Shown here in pieces: positions 1-5,226 of a DNA stretch of 5,907 nucleotides (positions are counted from its first letter, which is position 1; every line of letters starts with the position of its first letter). The notes under the pieces were generated by a model. It was not told where the DNA came from and did not search any database. It worked only from the letters and a program-made list of their open reading frames with translations. Where the stretch lies: NCBI GenBank assembly GCA_949547975.1, contig CATITW010000309.1, positions 1-5,907 of the forward strand. The letters are read 5' to 3'. Position numbers and translations under genes: made by a program. Origin of the DNA: Cryomorphaceae bacterium. Lineage in GTDB: Bacteria > Bacteroidota > Bacteroidia > Flavobacteriales > Schleiferiaceae.

Positions 1-511
1 ATTCAAGTGTAAAATTCAATTTGAAGTCACGGTTACCGTCCCAGTAATCTTCTGCGAGGTCAGCATCAAGTACAACATATACCTTGCCTTCTTCCATGAT
101 CTCTCCTAGTTCAGCCTCAGGAGCGACATTCAATGACGCTTCAGCTGCGCCATCTTCCAATGGATTTTTCACTGCAGCTTCCTGCATAGAAATATCTTCA
201 TTATCGCTTGCAAAGGCTACTACGAATGCATTGATATTGGCAAAACCCATCGAATCGTTTGGAGCGACTGTGGCTGAAGTCAATCGAGCATCGCTAATTC
301 TCATTCCGTCAACATAAGCATCACCCAAAGCTTCTGCTAAATCAACAGCGATTTCAGCTTGGCCACTGTTAGGGCCAGCAAATAATGGACCTTCGAGGCT
401 AAACTCAAGATCGTTTACCGAATATTCATGGATTTCGCCAGGGCCAGAGCAGCTAGCTACCATGAAGACTGAAATTGCAACAATTCCAATCGTTCTTAGA
501 TATTTAAACAT
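1..511 (-). CDS. Putative lipoprotein of unknown function, 3' end beyond the window
   Basis: I do not recognise the family. The frame is open from the ATG at 511 (reading leftwards) to the window edge, giving 170 codons with no stop, so the C-terminus is missing. The N-terminus is a clear type II signal peptide: basic n-region MFKYLR, hydrophobic stretch to about residue 17, and lipobox V-A-S-C with the acylated cysteine at residue 21. The lipoprotein should therefore be sorted to the cell envelope. The mature part is acidic, rich in Ala, Asp and Glu, and alternates short hydrophobic and polar stretches (for example INAFVVAFAS at 93-102 and KVYVVLDADL at 143-152), which suggests a beta-rich fold. 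This fold is inference. No transmembrane segment follows the signal peptide, and the residues just after the cysteine (SGPGE) do not resemble the K-(D/E)2 surface-export signal known in some Bacteroidota. It is transcribed away from rlmF. The gene is supported by the signal peptide and long open frame; its function is unknown. Confidence 0.85.
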   Translation of the reverse strand, partial: MFKYLRTIGIVAISVFMVASCSGPGEIHEYSVNDLEFSLEGPLFAGPNSGQAEIAVDLAEALGDAYVDGMRISDARLTSATVAPNDSMGFANINAFVVAFASDNEDISMQEAAVKNPLEDGAAEASLNVAPEAELGEIMEEGKVYVVLDADLAEDYWDGNRDFKLNFTLE

Positions 512-531
512 GTGTTTTTGTTTTAAGCACG

Positions 532-562
532 GAAATATAAAACAATAAAAACAGCCTTCACA
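532..562 (-). promoter_or_regulatory. Candidate Bacteroidota-type promoter for the minus-strand lipoprotein gene
   Basis: Read on the minus strand, TGTG (562-559) is followed 19 bases later by TATATTTC (539-532). The Bacteroidota housekeeping promoter is described as TTTG, about 19 bases, then TAnnTTTG. This candidate misses one position in each box and has the expected spacing. The -7-like box starts 28 bases before the ATG, implying a leader of roughly 15 bases. This is inferred from consensus similarity only. Confidence 0.4.
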
Positions 563-629
563 CTACCCTTGTTCATTTTTGCCAACGCTGTAATCAACAT
601 TGGTTCCACGAAATCTACATTCGCTTTGG

Positions 630-637
630 TATCTTCG
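630..637 (+). promoter_or_regulatory. Candidate -7 promoter element upstream of rlmF
   Basis: TATCTTCG resembles the Bacteroidota -7 box TAnnTTTG (one mismatch) and begins 29 bases before the GTG start of rlmF. No good TTTG-like -33 box is visible at the expected spacing, so the assignment rests on the -7 match, the intergenic position and the similar placement of TATCTT before two other genes in the window. Confidence 0.3.
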
Positions 638-658
638 CAACATTAAAATGTAGCGCTC

Positions 659-1534
659 GTGCACCCACAGAATCCCTTCTTGAACAATTATAATTTCAAT
701 CAACTGGTGAATGCTGTACCGGAGTTAGATGCTCATGTAGTTCCAGGGAAGTTTGCACGCAAGAGCATTGACTTTAGTAATCCTGAGTCCGTTTATTTGC
801 TGAATAAGGCGCTGTTGAAGTGGCGATTTAATGTGAATTGGTCCCTAAAAAAAGGACACCTCTGCCCTGCCGTTCCCGGACGATTCGATTATTTGTTACA
901 CGCTCGAGATCTACTGCCTGAAATAGAAGGCAGGCGCGCACGTATGCTCGATGTAGGTGCGGGCGCCTCAATGATCTATCCCCTACTCGCTACGGCAGCG
1001 TTCAACTGGGAGTGTGTATGTTCAGAGGTCGATAAAGAGGCCATCAGCTACGCCAAAGGACTGGTCCGTATGAATGCTAATATGATGGGTACGCGCATCC
1101 GAAGACAAGAATTCAAGAGCCAATTACTCCAAGGCATCATCGAGAAAAAAGAGACTTTTGACCTTCTCGTCTGCAACCCACCGTTCTACAAGACCAAAAG
1201 TGAAGCCCTAGCTGCAAACACGCGCAAGAACAAAAATTTACACGGTAAAGAAGAAGCCAGCCACAACTTTGGTGGCAGCGCCAATGAGTTGTGGTATAAA
1301 GGCGGTGAAGAGGCCTTCTTGAAAAAATTGGCCCTAGAAAGCGCCGAATATGGTCAGCAAATTCAGTGGTTTACCTGTTTAGTTTCTAAAAAAGACCACC
1401 TGCGCAACTTCAAGCGTTTCATCCGTAAAGGCAACCCTACCGAAATCAAGGTAGTGGAGATGGAACAGGGCAATAAGGTGAGCAGATTTGTGGCATGGAC
1501 CTTCCAAAATGTGCACGATGAGCCAGGCGAATAA
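659..1534 (+). CDS. rlmF: 23S rRNA (adenine(1618)-N6)-methyltransferase RlmF
   Basis: Cytoplasmic SAM-dependent enzyme of the RlmF/YbiN family, which methylates N6 of A1618 in 23S rRNA. The 291 residues are close to the usual length of about 300. Visible family features are the N-terminal HPQNPF and SIDFSNPESV stretches, LCPAVPGRFDY (68-78), the SAM-binding motif I LDVGAGAS (97-104), the catalytic N6-adenine motif NPPF (173-176), FGGSANELWYKGGE (204-217), and SRFVAW near the C-terminus (275-280). The start is GTG at 659: an in-frame TAA lies at 644-646 and there is no ATG between, so the protein begins almost directly at the conserved HPxN motif, several residues shorter than the E. coli protein. 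An ATG at 648 is in another frame and is followed at once by TAG. No Shine-Dalgarno sequence is seen, as is usual in Bacteroidota. The 3' end overlaps the VF530-family gene by 17 bases. Confidence 0.95.
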   Translation: MHPQNPFLNNYNFNQLVNAVPELDAHVVPGKFARKSIDFSNPESVYLLNKALLKWRFNVNWSLKKGHLCPAVPGRFDYLLHARDLLPEIEGRRARMLDVGAGASMIYPLLATAAFNWECVCSEVDKEAISYAKGLVRMNANMMGTRIRRQEFKSQLLQGIIEKKETFDLLVCNPPFYKTKSEALAANTRKNKNLHGKEEASHNFGGSANELWYKGGEEAFLKKLALESAEYGQQIQWFTCLVSKKDHLRNFKRFIRKGNPTEIKVVEMEQGNKVSRFVAWTFQNVHDEPGE

Positions 1535-1751
1535 TCCCCTTCATGGCGTAAAACTGGCCCATATGGTAGAAGCACTGGTCCAATATTGGGGTTGGGACCA
1601 ATTAGCCCTTCGCATTCCTGTGCGATGCTTCATGTACGATCCTTCTATAAAATCGGCCCTAAAGTTCCTGAGAAAGACGCCTTGGGCGCGTTCTAAGGTT
1701 GAGGAACTCTATCTAGACACCTTTCCAAACGGTGTTGAAGAAAAGCTGTAA
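1518..1751 (+). CDS. VF530/DUF2132-family small protein, putative DNA-binding
   Basis: A 77-residue protein matching the VF530 (DUF2132) family, known from a small structure-determined Vibrio fischeri protein proposed to bind DNA. The conserved signature is NNPLHGVKL near the N-terminus (5-13), GWDQLALRIPVRCF (25-38), DPSIKSALKFLRKTPWAR (41-58) and VEELY (61-65). It is a compact, basic, probably all-helical cytoplasmic protein. I chose ATG 1518 because the family typically starts with a few residues before NNPLHG. In-frame ATGs at 1488 and 1509 would add 10 or 3 residues (MWHGPSK and similar) that do not look family-like and would lie deeper inside rlmF. The 17-base overlap with the end of rlmF, in a different frame, points to co-transcription and possibly coupled translation. 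The family match is strong. The cellular role is unproven, and a link to ribosomal RNA biology is only suggested by the neighbour. Confidence 0.9.
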   Translation: MSQANNPLHGVKLAHMVEALVQYWGWDQLALRIPVRCFMYDPSIKSALKFLRKTPWARSKVEELYLDTFPNGVEEKL

Positions 1752-1759
1752 TTCTGCCT

Positions 1760-1767
1760 TATCTTAC
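1760..1767 (+). promoter_or_regulatory. Candidate -7 promoter element upstream of the dipeptidyl peptidase gene
   Basis: TATCTTAC lies in the 38-base gap after the VF530-family gene and begins 30 bases before the ATG at 1790. A GTTG at 1734-1737 sits 22 bases upstream and could act as a poor -33 box. The match to TAnnTTTG is partial. If real, it would let the peptidase be expressed independently of rlmF. Otherwise the gene simply reads through from the upstream pair. Confidence 0.25.
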
Positions 1768-1789
1768 CGGTCTAATTACCCATTATAAC

Positions 1790-3799
1790 ATGAAAAGAGT
1801 ATTGTTCATGGGAGCATTGGCAGCTATTGCCCTAAGCTCCTGCAACCCTCAAGAAGAAATGCACACCGAAGATTCTCACAGCGACTTTCAGTGGCAAGTG
1901 GACCGCTTTGCAGATATCAAAGTACTCCGCTACCAAATCCCATCGTGGGACGACCTAACCCCACAACAGCGCATCTATACCTACCACCTTACTCAGGCCG
2001 GACTAGCAGGACGCGATATCATGTGGGACTGTAATTACCGTCATAACTTAGAAATCCGTCGTGTGTTGGAAGCTATTATTTCTAGCGAAAGCGTGGATAA
2101 GGAATCTGCCGCTTATGCCGATTTCGAAGTGTACGCCAAGCGTGTATTCTTTGCCAACGGTATTCACCACCACTACAGCAACATGAAGTTTGCTGCTGAT
2201 TTTGACCAGGATTGGTTCCTTCAAACGCTGGCAGACCTCGGTATCGAGCTTTCAGAAGAAGCGCAGCGCGCCATTTTCGACCCGAGCTTTGATGCAAAAA
2301 AAGTAAACCGTGCAGACGGCGTAGATTTATTACTTGCCTCTGCAGTAAACTTCTATGCGCCTGACATTACGCAAGCAGAAGCAGAGGCTTTTTATGCTGC
2401 GAAAGAAGATGCTGATCCTACACGTCCAGTAAGCCACGGTTTAAACAGCCGTCTTTCTCGCGACGAAAACGGAGAGATCTACGAAGAAGTATTTAGCGCT
2501 CGTGGACGCTATGCAAATAGCATTAAAGAAATCATGGGCCACCTCGCGAAGGCTCAAGAAGTAGCAGAAAACGAGGACCAGGCAAAGGCACTCGGCCTCT
2601 TGATCGAGTACTACGAAAGCGGTGACCTGACTAAATGGGACGACTACAACATTGCGTGGGTAAGCACTACCGGCGGCGATGTAGATTATATCAACGGCTT
2701 TGTAGAGGTCTACAACGATCCTATGGGCTATAGAGGTTCTTACGAGACTGTAGTTCAGGTAAAAGACTTCGATGCTAGTGCACGTATGGCTGTTGTTGCC
2801 GATAACGTTCAATGGTTTGAGGACAATAGTCCAATTATGGACGAGCACAAAAAAGAAAGTGTCGTCGGTGTCAGCTACAAGATTGTTACCGTAGCTGGTG
2901 AAGCAGGCGATGCCTCTCCTTCTACGCCTATTGGAGTCAACCTTCCAAACGCCAACTGGATCCGTGTAGAGCACGGTTCTAAATCCGTATCTCTTGGAAA
3001 TATTGAAGATGCCTACCACGCAAGTGCAGGCAAAGGGATGGCCGAAGAATTTGGCTTCTCTACCATGCACAATGAGCGCGCTGAGAAATACGGTGAACTA
3101 GGTTCTAAAATGCATACCGCCCTTCACGAAGTGGTGGGTCACGCCTCAGGTAAAATCAATCCTGGCGTGGGTACACCAAAAGAAACCTTGAAGAACTACA
3201 GCTCAACACTGGAAGAGGCTCGTGCCGACCTTGTGGCATTGTATTTCATCCTAGACGACAAGATGCAGGAGATTGGCCTGATGGAAAACAAAGAAGCCGG
3301 CTACGCTGAGTTTGACAACTACATCTCAAACGGTTTGATGTTGCAATTACGCCGTATTTTACCTGGAGACGATATCGAAGAAGACCACATGCGCAACCGT
3401 CAGCTGGTAGCCTCTTGGGCCTTTGAGCGCGGACAAGAAGAGAATGTCATCGAGCGCAAAGTCATCGACGGTAAGACCTACTTCGTGATAAATGATTACG
3501 ACAAGCTTCACGGGTACTTCGGAGAATTACTTCGCGAAATCCAGCGCATCAAAAGCGAGGGTGATTTTGAAGCCGGTAGAATGCTTGTTGAAACATACGG
3601 CGTTAAAGTTGACCAAGAACTTCATGCAGAGGTATTGCGTCGTTCTGAACCATTGAACCTTGCACCCTATAGCGGTTTTGTGAATCCTGAAATGGAGCCT
3701 GTTATGGAAGGTGATAGCATCATTGATGTGAAAGTCACCTATCCTATGGACTTCCTTGGACAGATGTTGCGCTACGGCAGCACATACAGCTTTGAGTAA
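1790..3799 (+). CDS. Lipoprotein dipeptidyl peptidase III (peptidase family M49)
   Basis: Zinc metallopeptidase of family M49, which removes dipeptides from the N-terminus of short peptides. The diagnostic zinc motif HExxGH is present as HEVVGH (446-451), followed by the second motif EEARAD (475-480), matching the family's EExRA(E/D) that supplies the third zinc ligand. Other conserved stretches are NGFVEVYNDPMGYRGSYE (302-319), which corresponds to the GFIExYxDPxGxRGxxE region, and NLPNANWIR with SVSLGNI (384-405). The length of 669 residues fits the bacterial form of about 675. The N-terminus is a lipoprotein signal peptide: MKR, a hydrophobic stretch, and lipobox L-S-S-C with the cysteine at residue 18. 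The enzyme should therefore be anchored in the envelope, unlike cytosolic eukaryotic DPP III. CNPQEE after the lipid site carries early acidic residues, loosely like Bacteroidota surface-export signals, so surface exposure is possible but speculative. The gene ends before a strong terminator. Confidence 0.95.
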   Translation: MKRVLFMGALAAIALSSCNPQEEMHTEDSHSDFQWQVDRFADIKVLRYQIPSWDDLTPQQRIYTYHLTQAGLAGRDIMWDCNYRHNLEIRRVLEAIISSESVDKESAAYADFEVYAKRVFFANGIHHHYSNMKFAADFDQDWFLQTLADLGIELSEEAQRAIFDPSFDAKKVNRADGVDLLLASAVNFYAPDITQAEAEAFYAAKEDADPTRPVSHGLNSRLSRDENGEIYEEVFSARGRYANSIKEIMGHLAKAQEVAENEDQAKALGLLIEYYESGDLTKWDDYNIAWVSTTGGDVDYINGFVEVYNDPMGYRGSYETVVQVKDFDASARMAVVADNVQWFEDNSPIMDEHKKESVVGVSYKIVTVAGEAGDASPSTPIGVNLPNANWIRVEHGSKSVSLGNIEDAYHASAGKGMAEEFGFSTMHNERAEKYGELGSKMHTALHEVVGHASGKINPGVGTPKETLKNYSSTLEEARADLVALYFILDDKMQEIGLMENKEAGYAEFDNYISNGLMLQLRRILPGDDIEEDHMRNRQLVASWAFERGQEENVIERKVIDGKTYFVINDYDKLHGYFGELLREIQRIKSEGDFEAGRMLVETYGVKVDQELHAEVLRRSEPLNLAPYSGFVNPEMEPVMEGDSIIDVKVTYPMDFLGQMLRYGSTYSFE

Positions 3800-3822
3800 A
3801 CACGCTTTTGAGTTTGTATATG

Positions 3823-3852
3823 AAAGGCGCCCCAGCTGGGGCGCCTTTTTTT
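3823..3852 (+). terminator. Strong intrinsic (rho-independent) terminator after the peptidase gene
   Basis: A perfect GC-rich stem GGCGCCCC (3826-3833) pairs with GGGGCGCC (3838-3845) across an AGCT tetraloop. The stem extends by three A-T pairs (3823-3825 with 3846-3848) and runs into seven consecutive T residues (3846-3852). It begins 24 bases after the TAA at 3797-3799. It separates the rlmF/VF530/peptidase block from cdd-amn. The left arm is preceded by only three A residues, so termination in the reverse direction would be weak, and no opposing gene is present. Confidence 0.95.
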
Positions 3853-3865
3853 GTTCTAAAAGAGG

Positions 3866-3873
3866 TATCTTAA
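3866..3873 (+). promoter_or_regulatory. Candidate -7 promoter element for the cdd-amn unit
   Basis: TATCTTAA lies between the terminator at 3823-3852 and the cdd start, 27 bases before the ATG. Because the terminator should stop upstream transcription, cdd needs its own promoter, and this is the best -7-like box in the 40-base gap. The -33 region would fall inside the terminator stem and shows no TTTG at the usual spacing, so confidence is limited. Confidence 0.3.
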
Positions 3874-3892
3874 TAGCACTAAGACCTAACGC

Positions 3893-4366
3893 ATGCGACA
3901 AGAAAAAACCATTCGCTACACGCTCCACGAAGATTGGAGGTCCTCAGCGATTGTTCCAAAGCCTATTGAGGAGAAACTCGAAGAACTCTTAGAATCGGCC
4001 TATGCCCCCTATTCAAATTACCCCGTTTCAAGTGTCGTTCTCTTAGATAATGGGCACACTGTGGTCGGTACCAATCAAGAGAATGCAGCATTTCCAGATG
4101 GATTGTGTGGAGAGCGGGTCGCAGTCCTCGCAGCCAAGGCAGCATTCCCTAAGGAGCGTATTAAAGCCATCTATATTATGACAGGTGAAAAGCAAAGGTC
4201 ACCGGCAGCTCCTTGTGGATCGTGCAGACAAGTACTCCACGAAACTGAGCTTAGGCAAGAAAATCCTTATCAATTGTTCCTGATGAACAGAACTTCCGAT
4301 GCCCTTGAATTTACTGGAGTGCAGGATTTGCTGCCCTTCAGTTTTACTTTACCTAAAAACCTATGA
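3893..4366 (+). CDS. cdd: Cytidine deaminase
   Basis: Zinc-dependent hydrolase that deaminates cytidine and deoxycytidine to uridine and deoxyuridine in the cytoplasm (pyrimidine salvage). The 157 residues are slightly longer than the usual 130-140 of homotetrameric Cdd because of about 20 extra N-terminal residues before the first helix. Visible motifs are the substrate-binding segment YAPYSNYPVSS (37-47), NQENAAFPDG (61-70), the zinc/catalytic motif C72-G73-E74 with E74 as proton shuttle, and PCGSCRQ (107-113) giving zinc ligands C108 and C111. Three cysteine ligands indicate the tetrameric class. Two departures from the common pattern are CGE in place of CAE, and Ser-Ser where YxVGA is usual; the key ligands are intact, so activity is expected. 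The ATG at 3893 gives the long N-terminus. No internal ATG lies before the conserved core, which supports this start. The 3' end overlaps amn by 4 bases (ATGA), consistent with translational coupling in a salvage operon. Confidence 0.92.
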   Translation: MRQEKTIRYTLHEDWRSSAIVPKPIEEKLEELLESAYAPYSNYPVSSVVLLDNGHTVVGTNQENAAFPDGLCGERVAVLAAKAAFPKERIKAIYIMTGEKQRSPAAPCGSCRQVLHETELRQENPYQLFLMNRTSDALEFTGVQDLLPFSFTLPKNL

Positions 4367-5133
4367 AAACAAAAAAAGAAATCGTCGATAATTGGCTTGT
4401 AAGATATACAGGAGTAGCCTTAGAAGATTTTGGAAACTACATTTTATTGACCAATTTTCAGCACTATGTAGACCTCTTTGCCCAGCTTACAGGAGCTGAG
4501 ATTCAAGGTAGAGACAAGAGTATGAGCAGTGCCACGCACCAGGGAATTACGATGATCAACTTTGGAATGGGCTCTCCTAATGCTGCCACCATTATGGACC
4601 TGTTGTCAGCCATAGAACCAAAAGCAGTGCTGTTTTTGGGGAAATGCGGCGGGCTGAAAAAACGAAATTCTATAGGTGATTTTATTCTCCCTATTGGCGC
4701 AATACGTGGGGAGGGTACCTCAGACGATTATTTCCCACCCGAAGTACCGGCTATGCCTTCATTTGCTTTGCAAAAGGCTGTATCAACTACCGTACGGGAT
4801 AACAACATCAACTATTGGACGGGCACTGTATATACTACCAACCGAAGAGTCTGGGAATTTGATGACGAGTTTAAAGAATACCTGTTGGCCATTCGTGCCT
4901 ACGCCATTGATATGGAAACCGCTACCTTATTTACAGTAGGCTTTCACAATCACATCCCGACAGGGGCACTGTTACTTGTAACGGATTCGCCTATGGTCCC
5001 TGAAGGCGTTAAAACCATGGAAAAGGATAAAGAGAATTCAAGGAAATTCGACGAAAGCCATGTACAGCTTGGTATTAAGAGCCTTGAACAACTAATCAAT
5101 AACGGAAATACCATACGCCATTTGAAGTTTTAA
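4363..5133 (+). CDS. amn: AMP nucleosidase, short Bacteroidota form
   Basis: Member of the purine nucleoside phosphorylase/nucleosidase (PNP_UDP_1) superfamily, closely resembling the roughly 258-residue Bacteroidota proteins annotated as AMP nucleosidase (AMP plus water to adenine and ribose 5-phosphate). The whole length (256 residues) matches the pattern: N-terminal KEIVDNWLVRYTG, ILLTNF (27-32), the ribose/phosphate-binding INFGMGSPNAA (65-75), LFLGKCGG (90-97), GDFILPIGAIRGEGTS (105-120), YWTGTVYTTNRR (151-162), the nucleoside-binding AIDMETATLF (181-190), and LLVTDSP (204-210) with the likely catalytic Asp208. It lacks the N-terminal AMP-binding extension of the 484-residue E. coli Amn, so the true substrate (AMP or a free nucleoside) is inferred from annotation of relatives, not shown by the sequence. 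The ATG overlaps the cdd stop (ATGA), so the two are probably one operon for purine and pyrimidine salvage. No clear intrinsic terminator follows. Confidence 0.88.
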   Translation: MKTKKEIVDNWLVRYTGVALEDFGNYILLTNFQHYVDLFAQLTGAEIQGRDKSMSSATHQGITMINFGMGSPNAATIMDLLSAIEPKAVLFLGKCGGLKKRNSIGDFILPIGAIRGEGTSDDYFPPEVPAMPSFALQKAVSTTVRDNNINYWTGTVYTTNRRVWEFDDEFKEYLLAIRAYAIDMETATLFTVGFHNHIPTGALLLVTDSPMVPEGVKTMEKDKENSRKFDESHVQLGIKSLEQLINNGNTIRHLKF

Positions 5134-5178
5134 AATTTTTACTAAAAACCTTTATTAAGGGGTTGTTTAGAACGATTC

Positions 5179-5207
5179 TTGATAGTACGTTTGTTGTGTT
5201 ATTTAAA
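5179..5207 (+). promoter_or_regulatory. Weak promoter candidate upstream of the TonB-dependent receptor
   Basis: TTG (5179-5181), then 18 bases, then TATTTAAA (5200-5207). The downstream box starts 27 bases before the ATG at 5227, the same spacing as the other candidates here, but it matches TAnnTTTG only partially. The 93-base gap between amn and the receptor is AT-rich, so chance matches are easy. No obvious Fur-type operator is recognisable by eye. Confidence 0.2.
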
Positions 5208-5226
5208 ATCAGTCTAAATAATTCAG

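Noticed and set aside
84..317. Plus-strand open frame of 77 codons at the left end
   Set aside because: It lies opposite the minus-strand lipoprotein gene, whose signal peptide and lipobox are convincing. The plus-strand product is Ser/Ala-rich with no motif.
512..658. Possible small gene or RNA in the divergent intergenic region
   Set aside because: No open frame of useful length, no strong stem-loop and no tRNA-like fold visible. Only promoter-like elements are supportable.
2441..3070. Antisense open frame of 209 codons inside the peptidase gene
   Set aside because: It is codon-aligned with the sense gene, so its stops would correspond to sense codons TTA, CTA and TCA, which are scarce in this stretch. 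The translated product shows no recognisable domain and the sense protein is clearly M49.
3527..3928. Antisense open frame spanning the peptidase 3' end, the terminator and the cdd start
   Set aside because: It is also codon-aligned with the peptidase gene, has no recognisable motifs, and reads through the strong terminator hairpin. It is a shadow.
3893..5133. cdd-amn as a phage-defence nucleotide-depletion system
   Set aside because: Both proteins match housekeeping salvage families over their full length, and no sensor, nuclease or toxin gene is adjacent. Nothing in the sequence supports a defence role.
5144..5168. Possible terminator hairpin after amn (AAAAACC with GGTTgTTT, or CCTT-TATT-AAGG)
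   Set aside because: The stems are short, AT-rich and bulged, and are not followed by a T-run. Too weak to call next to the strong hairpin at 3823-3852.
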